From: Methylacidimicrobium sp. AP8
GTDB lineage: Bacteria > Verrucomicrobiota > Verrucomicrobiia > Methylacidiphilales > Methylacidiphilaceae
Direction of reading: 5' to 3'
Length of the DNA: 64,000 nt
Assembly: GCF_903064525.1 (NCBI RefSeq)
Contig: NZ_LR797830.1
Location: forward strand, 2,232,001-2,296,000
Position numbers and translations under genes: made by a program. The notes under the pieces were generated by a model. It saw only the letters and a program-made list of their open reading frames with translations. It had not been told where the DNA came from and did no database searches. This document shows, piece by piece, positions 1 to 8,599 of the stretch (the first letter of the stretch is position 1; every line of letters starts with the position of its first letter).

Positions 1-507
1 CGTGATCTCGAGAAAAACGCCCGCATGCGCCAGAAGCCGATATTCGACGGGGAAGGGCTCCCCCTGCCACACCTCGTTTCGAAAGACGGTGAGCGACGCT
101 TCCGCCGAAGAGCTGAAGGAGGGAGCCGAAGGCCGCCCTCCGGCCCAGAACGTCAGCGACGGCACGGAAGCCACCCCGCGATCGGTCTCCAGGGAAAACG
201 AGGGCACCGTATACGCCCCGGCGCGCAGCGGCTGCACGGTGTAGATATAGGCGACACCGGCCTCGCCTCCATGCCCCCGCCCGACGCGAACCTCCCTCTT
301 CGGGCCGCTGACCTCCAAATACGGGACGGCCGGAAGCTCGGGATCGGAAACGGGAACCCCGCCCTCGACAAACAGCTCCAGCCGACAGGGCGAATCGAGG
401 CTCGCCTTGCCCTCGGGAGGGATCCAGTAAGCGCTTTGGCCGCAGAGCAGGGCGCCGGGAAAAAGGGCGGCGAGCACAAAAAAAACAAAAAGCCGCTTCA
501 CCGTCAC
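1..507 (-). CDS. batD: BatD-like secreted protein, N-terminal part (cut by window edge)
   Basis: About 168 N-terminal residues are visible; the gene runs off the window. There is no ATG. The chosen GTG at 507 overlaps the TGA of the upstream VWA gene (GTGA); a second in-frame GTG follows at 501. The product opens with Lys-Arg and a hydrophobic stretch (FVFFVLAALFPGALLCG), a clear signal peptide. Beta-rich segments with VSGPKREVRVG and FRNEVWQGEPFPVEYRL follow, as expected for the Ig-like repeats of BatD (Bacteroides aerotolerance family), which is anchored outside the inner membrane. Position directly after a BatB-like gene supports the call; similarity of this fragment alone would not be decisive. 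Confidence 0.7.
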   Translation of the reverse strand, partial: MTVKRLFVFFVLAALFPGALLCGQSAYWIPPEGKASLDSPCRLELFVEGGVPVSDPELPAVPYLEVSGPKREVRVGRGHGGEAGVAYIYTVQPLRAGAYTVPSFSLETDRGVASVPSLTFWAGGRPSAPSFSSSAEASLTVFRNEVWQGEPFPVEYRLLAHAGVFLEIT

Positions 508-2243
508 CAATCCACCGGATCCGGCGGGGCATCCACCTGCTCCGCCTCTTTTTGCCGCATTCGTTCAAAGAGGAGCGCCGGGCGGTCGAGACGCTCCACC
601 TGGCCTAGCCGCGCCCCGGCTCCGTTCCTGGTCTCCGAAGGCGACGGGCGGGCTAGCGGCTCCTCCCCTTCCTTGGAGGCCGGGGACGCCGGTGTGGATT
701 TCCACTCCCTTTCCAAGGTGCCGCCGGCCGAGGGGCTGCGGCGCCCGCTCTCTTCGGGCCGGACCGGCCGACCGGCGGGCTGCGGGCGGAACCGGGATCG
801 TTGAGCCGAAGGGGCACCTTGGCTGCGCGATAGAGAGGATACTTCCGGTGGGGCGTCCGGGGGCCGGGCGGCTTTCAGCAAAGCCAGTAAGTCGGTCCGG
901 AGCTTCTCCCAAGGCAAAAGGCCGGGATCGAGCCGTTCCCCTCGATCGACCGCAGCCAAGCCATCCAGAATCACACCGGCAGAGAATCCTTCGCCCTCCC
1001 GGCTCCGGCACCAGGAGATCGTTTCCCGGGCGAGAGCTCCGTAGTCGGAGGCGGAAAGCCGATCCTTGCGCGCAAGGGACCGGACGCAGTCGACGAGAGA
1101 ATTCCTTGTTTCCGCGTCGGGTGCGCGGGCTTGTCGGGAATGGGCAGGAGTGAAGCCGAGAAGCCCGAGAAGTCCCGCCAGCCCGAGAAGCGGGGCAACG
1201 GGAACTTTCGCTGCGGGAGAGCCGGGACGGACCGGCGAACGGACCCGAGGAACCGAACGAAAGGCCGGGAGTTCCCAAAGGATGGCCGCCGACCATAAAA
1301 GGACCGCGGGCAGCAGGAAATAGGCAAAACGCTCCGCGCGGCCGAGGGTCTTCTCCAAGCGCGATGGGTCCGCGGCCGCGTCGAAGCGGAAGACTTCGGA
1401 CAAGGTAACCCACCTGTCCCCGCGAAAATAGTGCCCTCCGGTGGCCGAAGCCAAGGTGCGCAGCGATTCCGGCTCCAGGCGGGAAAGAACCGGATGCCCA
1501 CTGTCGTCCTTGAGGAATCCTCCCTTGGGATCGGGAACCAACCCGCCCCGGTCCGTGCCCAGGCCGACGGCATAGACGCGCACTCCCTCGCCGAGCAGCC
1601 GCGGCAGCCGCTCCTTCCAGCCTCCTCCGTGATCTTCGCCGTCACTGAGGATGAGGAGAATCCGGTGCGTCGCGTCGCTCAGGGAAAAGGCATCGCCGGC
1701 CTCGTCGAGAAGCGCGGAGAAGTTGGTCCCCGCTTCCGGAAGACTGCCGGGGCCGAGCTCGCCCAGCAGGTCTTCGATTGCGGCATAGTCGCTGGTCAGA
1801 GGCACAGCAAGCTGAGCGGAGCTCGAAAAGACCAGCAGACCGATTCGTTGGCCCACGGCTTCCTGCAGAAACGTCCGAATCAAGAGCTTGGCCCGATCGA
1901 GCCTGGACGGAACCAGATCGGATGCGGTCATGCTCCGGGAGAGGTCCAAGGCGATGATCACGTCGGTCGACGGCCGAAGGAGTCGCCGATGGCTTTGCCC
2001 CCACTGCGGCCCGGCGAGCGCAGCCACCGACAAGAGGCCGGCGAGAATCAGCAGCCAAGGACGCCGATGCAAGACGCGCGGGCTGCTTTGTAGAGCCCAT
2101 TGCCCTTCCATGGGAACCAAGTTCACGAAGAGCCTCCTCTCGGAAGGCCCCGCTTTCCACCGTCGGAAAAGCAGCACGGCGGCCGCCAGGAACGGAACCC
2201 CGAGGATGAGCCATGAAGGAGATCGCCACGTCATAACCGGCAT
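504..2243 (-). CDS. batB: BatB-like VWA-domain membrane protein
   Basis: A 579-residue protein with two N-terminal membrane segments, a von Willebrand A domain at about residues 95-290 containing the metal-binding DLSRSMTAS (DxSxS) motif near residue 100, and further membrane segments near 305-325 and 355-375. The C-terminal third is charged and proline-rich and ends in PPDPVDW, resembling the acidic/aromatic tails of BatB/BatC fusions. The ATG at 2243 (5 bp after rarA) was chosen because the reading frame further upstream lies inside rarA; an ATG at 2234 is also possible. The Bat family is linked to envelope stress and oxygen tolerance; the precise role is unknown. It overlaps batD, so the two are probably co-translated. 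Confidence 0.8.
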   Translation of the reverse strand: MPVMTWRSPSWLILGVPFLAAAVLLFRRWKAGPSERRLFVNLVPMEGQWALQSSPRVLHRRPWLLILAGLLSVAALAGPQWGQSHRRLLRPSTDVIIALDLSRSMTASDLVPSRLDRAKLLIRTFLQEAVGQRIGLLVFSSSAQLAVPLTSDYAAIEDLLGELGPGSLPEAGTNFSALLDEAGDAFSLSDATHRILLILSDGEDHGGGWKERLPRLLGEGVRVYAVGLGTDRGGLVPDPKGGFLKDDSGHPVLSRLEPESLRTLASATGGHYFRGDRWVTLSEVFRFDAAADPSRLEKTLGRAERFAYFLLPAVLLWSAAILWELPAFRSVPRVRSPVRPGSPAAKVPVAPLLGLAGLLGLLGFTPAHSRQARAPDAETRNSLVDCVRSLARKDRLSASDYGALARETISWCRSREGEGFSAGVILDGLAAVDRGERLDPGLLPWEKLRTDLLALLKAARPPDAPPEVSSLSRSQGAPSAQRSRFRPQPAGRPVRPEESGRRSPSAGGTLEREWKSTPASPASKEGEEPLARPSPSETRNGAGARLGQVERLDRPALLFERMRQKEAEQVDAPPDPVDW

Positions 2244-2248
2244 AGCAG

Positions 2249-3622
2249 CTAACGCTCTCGGCAGGCGGAGGCGTTTTCGCCGGACGGCCCGCTTGCCTGC
2301 GAGCGCAAGAGCCGCCATCGCTTCAGACGATCGGCGATCTCCTTTTCCGCGCCGCGATCCGTAGGCTGATAGAAGCTGCCGGCGGCTACACCGTATCCTT
2401 GCGGGGCGATCGCTTCCGGATAGTCATGGCTGTATTGATAGCCGACACCGCGTCCGATCCGGACCGCTCCTGCGTAGTGGCTATCGCGCAGCGCCGCGGG
2501 GACCGGGATGGTCTCTCCTTTTTCGATCCTTTCCATCGCCCGGTTGATGGCCGCATACGCGGCGTTGCTTTTCGGGGCAGCTGCCAGGTAGACGGTCGCC
2601 TCCGCCAGCGGAATCCGGCCTTCGGGCATGCCGATCTGCTCGACGGCCTGCGAAGCGGCAACCGCCAGGGGGAGGGCCGAGGGATCGGCCAGTCCGATGT
2701 CTTCGGCTGCCAAGATGACGAGCCGTCGGGCCAGAAAGCGGGGATCCTCTCCGGCGACCAGCATCTTCGCCAGCCAGTAGAGGCTCGAATCCGGGTCTCC
2801 GCCTCGGACCGCCTTGATGAACGCCGAAATCGTATCGTAATGCTCATCCCCGTCTCGATCATAGCGGGGCATCTTCCGCCGGCAGGAGTCCTCGGCGGCG
2901 GCCAGATCGATCTCGATGATCCCTTGCCCGGAAGGGGGGGTTGTGAGAACAGCCACCTCCAGGGCGTTCAGAAGCCGTCGGGCGTCCCCTTCGGCCGCCG
3001 CGATCAGGTGCTTGCGGGCTTGCGGATCCAGGCGGCAGCGGAACCGGCCGAGGCCGCGCTCGGAATCTTCCAGAGCTCGCGCGAGGATGCGCTCCAGATG
3101 GTCCGCCGAAAGCGGGGCGAATTCGAAGACCTGGGAGCGGGATAGCAGCGGCGCGGTCAGCGCGAAGCATGGGTTGTGGGTCGTCGCGCCGATTAGGCGG
3201 ATCATCCCCTCCTCCACCCCGGAAAGCAGGCTATCCTGCTGCGCTCGATTGAATCGATGGATCTCGTCCAAGAAAACGACAGTCGGCTCACCTCGCCGGG
3301 AATAGTGAGAGGAGGCTCGCTCCAGGATCTTGCGAAGCTCCGGGACACCGGAATCCGCCGCGTTCAGACGCGCGAAAGGCCGCTTCGACTGGATGGCGAC
3401 GGCCTCGGCGAAAGACGTCTTCCCGCTGCCCGGAGGGCCGAAGAGAATCACCGAACCGAGCCGGTCCGCATCGACGAGCCGTCGGAGCGGCTTGCCGGGA
3501 GCAAGCAGGTGCTCTTGCCCGACGATCTCCTCCAACCTGCGCGGCCGAAGCCGGGCGGCCAAGGGAATGATTGTCGTGTCAGAGGATCGGGTGTCGGGCG
3601 CGATCGGAAAGAGTTCGTCCAC
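2249..3622 (-). CDS. rarA: Replication-associated recombination protein A (AAA+ ATPase, MgsA family)
   Basis: A 457-residue clamp-loader-like AAA+ ATPase acting at stalled replication forks. It has the family opening LAARLRPRRLEEIVGQEHLL, Walker A GPPGSGKT at about 62-69, Walker B VVFLDEIHRF near 115-124, and a sensor region IGATTHNPCFALT. The C-terminal half carries the family motifs AIKAVRGGDPDSSLYWLAKM and DIGLADP. The GTG at 3622 starts immediately before DELFPIAPD; the frame remains open upstream but would run into the pal promoter region without conserved sequence. It lies between pal and batB on the same strand. Confidence 0.93.
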   Translation of the reverse strand: MDELFPIAPDTRSSDTTIIPLAARLRPRRLEEIVGQEHLLAPGKPLRRLVDADRLGSVILFGPPGSGKTSFAEAVAIQSKRPFARLNAADSGVPELRKILERASSHYSRRGEPTVVFLDEIHRFNRAQQDSLLSGVEEGMIRLIGATTHNPCFALTAPLLSRSQVFEFAPLSADHLERILARALEDSERGLGRFRCRLDPQARKHLIAAAEGDARRLLNALEVAVLTTPPSGQGIIEIDLAAAEDSCRRKMPRYDRDGDEHYDTISAFIKAVRGGDPDSSLYWLAKMLVAGEDPRFLARRLVILAAEDIGLADPSALPLAVAASQAVEQIGMPEGRIPLAEATVYLAAAPKSNAAYAAINRAMERIEKGETIPVPAALRDSHYAGAVRIGRGVGYQYSHDYPEAIAPQGYGVAAGSFYQPTDRGAEKEIADRLKRWRLLRSQASGPSGENASACRER

Positions 3623-3704
3623 TCTACAATGATACCTCACGTGGGTTGCGGCGACAAAGAAAGAGACTGGGCGGCACCCGGACGACAGGGAAGTCCCGGA
3701 GGCC

Positions 3705-4250
3705 CTATCGTACAATGACTCCCAACTCTACTCGGCGATTCCGGGCGTAGTCCGCCTCGGTGTGGCCGGGGGACACCGGCCGATCCTTGCCGTAACTGAT
3801 CGTATGGAGGCGCTGAGGCGAGATGCCGAGACCGATGAGATATTCGCGGACGGCGAGCGCCCTCCGTTCTCCCAGGCCGCGATTGTATTCCTCCGTGCCC
3901 CGCTCGTCGCAATGACCCGCCAACAGAAGAGAACTCTCGGAGTTCTCGGTCATCCATTGCGCCGCCTTTTCCAGCTTGCCCCTTTCGCTGCTCGGGATCG
4001 CCGAGCTGTCAAAGGCGAAATAAACGGTCTCGGCGCGAAGCGGCGCATAGTTGACATCGGTTTCCGGATTGAAGTCCCCGCGATTCGGCAGCGGGGAGGT
4101 GGTCAGGGATTCCTCTTCCGGAGCGGGAGTTCCTCGGTCTTTCTTCGGTCTTGCGCAACCGGCTACACCGACGAGAAGCGCCAGGATCAGAAAGAGTTCG
4201 GGAGAGTCGATCGCGAGAAGGAGACGGCGGATGAAGAGGAAGGATTTCAT
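3705..4250 (-). CDS. pal: Peptidoglycan-associated lipoprotein Pal
   Basis: A 181-residue outer-membrane lipoprotein. A lipobox (LVGVAGC) places the lipidated Cys at residue 32 after an unusually long N-region. The OmpA-like domain spans about 75-180 with FAFDSSAIP, LAGHCDERGTEEYNRGLGERRA and NRRVE, the peptidoglycan (meso-DAP) binding signature. Pal binds TolB and cell-wall peptidoglycan to keep the outer membrane tethered during division. It begins 6 bp after the tolB stop, at the end of the Tol run. Confidence 0.94.
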   Translation of the reverse strand: MKSFLFIRRLLLAIDSPELFLILALLVGVAGCARPKKDRGTPAPEEESLTTSPLPNRGDFNPETDVNYAPLRAETVYFAFDSSAIPSSERGKLEKAAQWMTENSESSLLLAGHCDERGTEEYNRGLGERRALAVREYLIGLGISPQRLHTISYGKDRPVSPGHTEADYARNRRVELGVIVR

Positions 4251-4256
4251 CTGGGT

Positions 4257-5495
4257 TCAAGGGGAAACAGACGGCTCGCTGCAGCGGGACAGACCGTTGG
4301 GCAGGGCCGCGATCTGCTTGGTGACCGAATCGAGGAGATAGAGAGAACCGCCGTGAGCGAAGACCAGATGGCGGGAGTTTCTTGTCCAGGAAGGGTCTTG
4401 TCCGCCGCCGCTGGTGAGGAGCGTCGCGGTCGAGGAAGCGAGATCGTAAAGGCCGATTTGAAATTCTCCGGCGATCCGGGCGGCATAGGCAATCTTCTTT
4501 CCGTCCGGGGACCAATCCGGCTCCGAGCTGTAGGCGTTCCCGGTCAGCAGGCGGCGCGGCGATCCTCCTTGGGCGGAGATCACGAAGAGCTGGACACTTC
4601 CCCTTTCGTCCGAGGTATAGACAATCTCTTTTCCGTCGGGAGACCAGCTTGGAGAGGTGTTGGTCGCACGATTATGCGTCAATTGCCGGGGAGATCCCCC
4701 CTCGACGGGCATGAGATAGATTTCCGGATTCCCATCCTTGCTGAGCGTGAGCGCGAGCGTTAGATCGTCGGGCGAAAAAGCGGCGCCCGAGTTGATCCCA
4801 GGGAAGAAGGCCACCCGGCTACGCGTCCGTTTTTCGAGCTTCACGATGTACACATCCGGGTAGCCGCTGCGGTAAGAGGTATAGGCGAGCAGCGCGCCGT
4901 CGTGGCTCCAGCGGGGATGCGCGCTGATCGACCGATCGGCAGTAAGGCGCTGAACGTTCGCTCCATCGATGTCCATGATATAGAGTTCCTTGAACCCCGT
5001 GTCTTGCGAAATGAACGCGACGCGGCTGGTTGCGAAGCCGGAGACGCCCGTCGCCTGCTGCGTAATCATGTCGGCAAACTGATGCGCGATCGTACGCAGA
5101 TCCCCCGTGAAAGTCCGTTCCGCCGGCGGCCCTTTCTGACGCCGGTCGATGATGCGGCCGGTCAGCGATCCGGAGCCCATCGCCGCCGTCGCTTCGAAGC
5201 GCGCATGCGCGCCGGAAGTCACTTGAATGAGAAGGGTTCGGATGAGATCGGCGCGGACGATGGCCTGAGCCCTGGCGCCCTCCGGCCCGCTGAACGGCAG
5301 CAGCTCGACGTCGACCTTCCCGCCGGTCACCTCCACCTGACTCCAGGACAAAGGCGGCGACCACGCTGCCAAGAGGAGGAACCAAGCGCCGAGAGCAAGC
5401 GGCAATCGCCGGGAACCGACCCGATCAGCGCACCATCCGGAAGGTAACCGTAACGATCTGCGGCACGTCCGAAGGACGAGGCTCCCCCAGCGCAT
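4257..5495 (-). CDS. tolB: Tol-Pal system periplasmic beta-propeller protein TolB
   Basis: An N-terminal TolB domain (QFADMITQQATGVSGFA, then SRVAFISQDTG) is followed by a run of PD40/WD40-like beta-propeller repeats with recurring PRWSHDG, PSWSPDGKE and PDWSPDGKK motifs, diagnostic for TolB. It is periplasmic: a hydrophobic segment ends in PLSWSQ. The start is uncertain. ATG 5495 gives 412 residues but overlaps the TonB/TolA-like gene by about 70 bp; a TTG at 5405 would avoid the overlap but removes the basic n-region preceding the hydrophobic stretch. The neighbours tolQ, tolR, the TolA-like gene and pal confirm the pathway. Confidence 0.9.
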   Translation of the reverse strand: MRWGSLVLRTCRRSLRLPSGWCADRVGSRRLPLALGAWFLLLAAWSPPLSWSQVEVTGGKVDVELLPFSGPEGARAQAIVRADLIRTLLIQVTSGAHARFEATAAMGSGSLTGRIIDRRQKGPPAERTFTGDLRTIAHQFADMITQQATGVSGFATSRVAFISQDTGFKELYIMDIDGANVQRLTADRSISAHPRWSHDGALLAYTSYRSGYPDVYIVKLEKRTRSRVAFFPGINSGAAFSPDDLTLALTLSKDGNPEIYLMPVEGGSPRQLTHNRATNTSPSWSPDGKEIVYTSDERGSVQLFVISAQGGSPRRLLTGNAYSSEPDWSPDGKKIAYAARIAGEFQIGLYDLASSTATLLTSGGGQDPSWTRNSRHLVFAHGGSLYLLDSVTKQIAALPNGLSRCSEPSVSP

Positions 5496-6243
5496 CGACT
5501 CGATGGGCCGCTGCCAAAACGCTGCGGTCAAACTCCTCATTCCCGGACGAGCTGAGGAGGACAGGTTTAGAGATGCGGCCATCCTTGGCAACGAAAATCT
5601 GGACCTTGGCGACAAGGTTTTGGCCCGAGAGTTGAAGAGGCTGATCCCAGGCCGCGTAGAGCCGATCGCGAATCAGCGAGTAGTACCAGGCGGGACCGGA
5701 TGAAGAAGGATCCGACGATAAGGATCCGGCTTCCTCGCCCTCGCCGGAGGGGCTCTTCCGCGCAGAGACCGGTATTGGCGACGATTCCGCGTGCCGCAGC
5801 TCGGCCGACGCCCGGGCAGGCGGCTCGTCCGCGGGGAGAGTGCGTGTGACCTCGTGCAGGTTGGGCCGAATCGAAGGCTTCCGGGACGGGCTGGCCTGCT
5901 TTCTTGACGCCGCGACCGGCAGAAGCTTCCCGGCGGCAGGAACCTTTCCCGCCGCGGAACCCCCTTTTGGGGCCGATTCCGAGCCGGATGCCGAAGAAAG
6001 CTCCGGTACCGGATGGCTCCGCACCGGTGTAGCCGAGCCCGGCCCTATATTGCCTGCGGAAACAGGGGAAAAGAAGTTCGGGGCGGGCGGGCGGCTCGCC
6101 GAGAACTTCGCGAGCAGGATGAAAAGCAACAGTGCGAGAAGGTGGCCGGCAGCAACCAGCAGATAGGTACGCCGGAAGGAACGGATCGGGAGGGACTCCC
6201 GTAGCGGAGTGGTTTCCTCACCGAAGATCGAATCGCGGGCCAC
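5425..6243 (-). CDS. TolA/TonB-like energy transducer
   Basis: A 272-residue protein with a single membrane anchor at about residues 25-45 (TYLLVAAGHLLALLLFILL). A long Pro/Ser/Ala/Lys-rich spacer follows, then a C-terminal TonB/TolA domain with AWDQPLQLSGQNLVAKVQI, KDGRISKPVLLSSSGNEEFD and a final VTVTFRMVR strand. Position between tolR and tolB says it fills the TolA role, linking the inner-membrane TolQR motor to TolB and Pal, although the C-terminal domain reads more like TonB. The GTG at 6243 is the only good start downstream of the tolR stop; it opens a short cytoplasmic segment before the anchor. Confidence 0.82.
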   Translation of the reverse strand: MARDSIFGEETTPLRESLPIRSFRRTYLLVAAGHLLALLLFILLAKFSASRPPAPNFFSPVSAGNIGPGSATPVRSHPVPELSSASGSESAPKGGSAAGKVPAAGKLLPVAASRKQASPSRKPSIRPNLHEVTRTLPADEPPARASAELRHAESSPIPVSARKSPSGEGEEAGSLSSDPSSSGPAWYYSLIRDRLYAAWDQPLQLSGQNLVAKVQIFVAKDGRISKPVLLSSSGNEEFDRSVLAAAHRVDALGEPRPSDVPQIVTVTFRMVR

Positions 6244-6277
6244 GAGCCACCATTCTGAGCGCCACGGCCGAGCCGCG

Positions 6278-6715
6278 TCAAGGAGCGGAAGGAGGGCGTC
6301 CAGGTTTCCCCTCGGCATGCACAAGAGCCACTTGTGGCACCCCACCGGTTTGCAGCGCATCAAAGACCGCCACCAAGTCCTGGTATCGGAGATCGGGATC
6401 CGCCCGGACCGCGACCGCCAGATCCGGGTGAGCACGGAGCGCTTCTGCAATCTTAGCGGGGAGCTGGGCGCCGGTGATCGGTTCCTGATTCCAATACAGG
6501 GCCCCCGTTCTGGTGACCGTTACCGTCTGCACGAAGCGGGGATCGGGAGGGCGGCGATTGGCGGACGCTTGCGGCAGAGCGACATCGATGCTGTTTTCCA
6601 GGAGCGGGGTGGTGATCAAGAAGATCACCAGCAGGGTAAAAGCGAAATCGAGCATCGGGGTCAGGTTCAGCTCGGAGAACCCGCGCGTCGCCGATCGCTG
6701 GGAGAAGCGCTTCAC
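6278..6715 (-). CDS. tolR: TolR/ExbD biopolymer transport protein
   Basis: A 145-residue ExbD/TolR protein with the usual plan: a short cytoplasmic N-terminus ending FSELNLTPMLD, one membrane helix starting right after the conserved Asp (FAFTLLVIFLITTPLLE), and a periplasmic domain finishing with the LRYQDLVAVFDALQTGGV motif. The Asp in the membrane helix is the proton-path residue of the motor. The GTG at 6715 overlaps the stop of tolQ by 4 bp (GTGA), which fixes the start and indicates translational coupling. Confidence 0.93.
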   Translation of the reverse strand: MKRFSQRSATRGFSELNLTPMLDFAFTLLVIFLITTPLLENSIDVALPQASANRRPPDPRFVQTVTVTRTGALYWNQEPITGAQLPAKIAEALRAHPDLAVAVRADPDLRYQDLVAVFDALQTGGVPQVALVHAEGKPGRPPSAP

Positions 6716-7452
6716 CGTTCCGGTTCCAGGAACAAAAACTCGAGCTCGCTTTGGAGTTCCGCGGCGAAATTTTCCATGCGGATGACCTGCGAACGAATGG
6801 TCGCCACCAGGAAATTGTATGCGAAGAGAGCCGGAATCGCCACAAGAAGGCCGGTAACCGTGCAGATCAAAGAGCCGGAGACTCCCGGCGCCATCGCGGC
6901 AAGGGAGGCTTTGCCCGTGAGGGCAATGTCGCTGAAGGCATCCATGACTCCCCATACGGTTCCCAAAAGACCGAGAAAAGGCGCTCCGGAGGCGGCGGTG
7001 GCTAAAAGCACCATCTGTTCCTCCAGGCAGAGCCCCTGCGCGCCCAGCTCCCGTTCGATGGCTCCCTCCACCGCCTTCATCGCCGGCGGCTTCACCACGA
7101 TCTCGGGAAGCCGCGTTTTCCAGGAGGACTCCCCGGCCGCGGAGAGGGACTGGACCTGTCGAACCAGCTCCCGGAAGGCGGCGGAATAGACGGCGTGCTC
7201 CGGAGAGCCTGGAAACCGCTCCCGGTTGACAAACGGGGCATAAATCGCATCGCCGCGCAGCCTTTGGAGAAAGCGCCGCGTCTGCCGACGCGCATAGCGA
7301 AGCTGGCCGAGCTTCACGAAGATGACCGTCCAGCTCAGCGAAGACGCGAGGAGGAGCAACAAAAGAATCAACTTGCTCGCCGAGGTCGACTTCTCAAAGG
7401 CGTAGACCAGGCCCCCGGCGGCAAAATAGTTGACCAAACCGAGGCTTTCCAT
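6712..7452 (-). CDS. tolQ: TolQ/ExbB proton-channel protein
   Basis: A 246-residue MotA/TolQ/ExbB family protein. An N-terminal membrane segment (LILLLLLLASSLSWTVIFVK) is followed by a long cytoplasmic region and two C-terminal membrane helices with the signature PFLGLLGTVWGVMDAFSDIA, then APGVSGSLICTVTGLLVAIPA. With TolR it forms the proton-driven stator that energises the TolA-like protein. It is the first gene of the Tol run; a strong inverted repeat lies just upstream of its ATG (7464-7507). Confidence 0.94.
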   Translation of the reverse strand: MESLGLVNYFAAGGLVYAFEKSTSASKLILLLLLLASSLSWTVIFVKLGQLRYARRQTRRFLQRLRGDAIYAPFVNRERFPGSPEHAVYSAAFRELVRQVQSLSAAGESSWKTRLPEIVVKPPAMKAVEGAIERELGAQGLCLEEQMVLLATAASGAPFLGLLGTVWGVMDAFSDIALTGKASLAAMAPGVSGSLICTVTGLLVAIPALFAYNFLVATIRSQVIRMENFAAELQSELEFLFLEPER

Positions 7453-7777
7453 AATCTGGATGGAGCATGCGCGTTTGACGTCTCGCCGTCAAACGGACCG
7501 AGCATGCTAACTGCGTCGCTCATGGCAGGATGGCAACTTCGGAAGAGATCGCCTAGTCTCGGGTCGCGCGGCAGGACCAGGCTCCGGCGGCCGGCTTTCG
7601 AAAACCGAACGATCGGCCGATCCCGCCTCTTCTTTCGGAAAGGCCGGCCGGATGGCTTGTGTGCGTAACGGAAGGGACCCTGCGAACTTGCAAAACGGAA
7701 GCTCCTGTCTACGGCGGTCCCGCTTCCGGGTTCGCTCCTCCCGATCTCTCTGCCAGCCCTGTCGTTCCCTTTTGCTG
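7453..7777. other. Divergent intergenic region between tolQ and the J-domain gene
   Basis: About 325 bp separate the divergent starts. Apart from the tolQ-proximal inverted repeat, no convincing gene, RNA or promoter box was recognised. The plus-strand frame of the J-domain gene remains open back to 7652, so part of the right half could be coding if translation starts earlier than proposed. Confidence 0.4.
7464..7507 (-). promoter_or_regulatory. Inverted repeat in the tolQ leader
   Basis: CGTTTGACG (7472-7480) and CGTCAAACG (7487-7495) form a perfect 9-bp stem with a 6-base loop. The stem is flanked on both sides by AGCATGC (7464-7470 and 7501-7507). The element lies 12-55 bp upstream of the tolQ ATG. 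There is no T-run, so it does not look like a terminator. It could be an operator or a hairpin in the mRNA leader; the sequence does not decide between them. Confidence 0.5.
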
Positions 7778-8599
7778 GTGGATCAGCGAGCGGCCCGCAA
7801 AAGCTGGGAGGAACGCTACCGGGTCGTCCTTCAGCGGCTCGGGCGGGTGCGCGAAAGAATCCGCACGTTTCTTTCCGAGGAGCGGGGTCGGTTCCGCTCC
7901 TGGATAGGAAGGCGCTTCCCCGGGCTGGCTCGGGAAATCGAGCAGGCGGAACGGAACCTGCACGCTCTGCGGCAACTCGTCTTCGAAGTCGAGTCATTAA
8001 GCTGGCTTAAAGGACATGGACTCGCCTTTGCCTACCGCAAGATTTTGGAGAAGCACTCCGCCGGGCGATCGGCGCGGAAGGCCGAGCCCATGAGGGATCC
8101 GCGGGAGGAGTCCCCCGACCCGGGCCTCCGGGATGCGGGGCAGGCCGAGGAAAGGAGGCGGCGGCTGAAAAAAGCCTATCGAACCCTGGCCAGAAGGCTC
8201 CATCCGGACCTCAACAGCGACGGAGACGGGAGACGCATCGAGCGGTGGAGAGCCGTCCAGCTCGCCTATCAGTCGGGCGATTTGGCGCTCTTGGAGGCCT
8301 TTTGCCTGGAAGACGACCACACCTTCATCCAAGACGAACCCCTTTCCCGGCTGGCGGAACGGGTGTCCCAGGAGCGGAAGACGCTGGCCCGGTACCTGCG
8401 CAAGCTCCGGAGCTATCGAAAGGATCCGGCGTGGGGCTGTCGGAAAGGTAGCTGGGAATCGACCGTAGGCCCGAAGGTGGAGGGCTGGCTGCGGGCGCGC
8501 TTGGCCGAGATGAGAAAGGAGACGCGCGAACTCAAGAACCGCATCCGGCAATGGCAGCAGGAGTCAGAGCGGATGTTCGCCCGCGGAGTCAAGCCGTGA
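7778..8599 (+). CDS. J-domain (DnaJ-like) coiled-coil protein of unknown role
   Basis: A 273-residue, highly charged, cytoplasmic protein with no signal peptide. Residues of about 125-165 read as a J-domain: KKAYRTLARRLHPDLN contains the essential HPD motif (about residue 142) that stimulates DnaK. Long basic/acidic helices on either side are probably coiled coils (EIEQAERNLHALRQL; EMRKETRELKNRIRQWQQE). GTG 7778 was chosen because upstream sequence looks non-coding; ATG 7652 is the furthest alternative. Its stop overlaps the GTG of the CHASE2 gene, so the two are co-translated and may form one unit. Confidence 0.68.
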   Translation: MDQRAARKSWEERYRVVLQRLGRVRERIRTFLSEERGRFRSWIGRRFPGLAREIEQAERNLHALRQLVFEVESLSWLKGHGLAFAYRKILEKHSAGRSARKAEPMRDPREESPDPGLRDAGQAEERRRRLKKAYRTLARRLHPDLNSDGDGRRIERWRAVQLAYQSGDLALLEAFCLEDDHTFIQDEPLSRLAERVSQERKTLARYLRKLRSYRKDPAWGCRKGSWESTVGPKVEGWLRARLAEMRKETRELKNRIRQWQQESERMFARGVKP

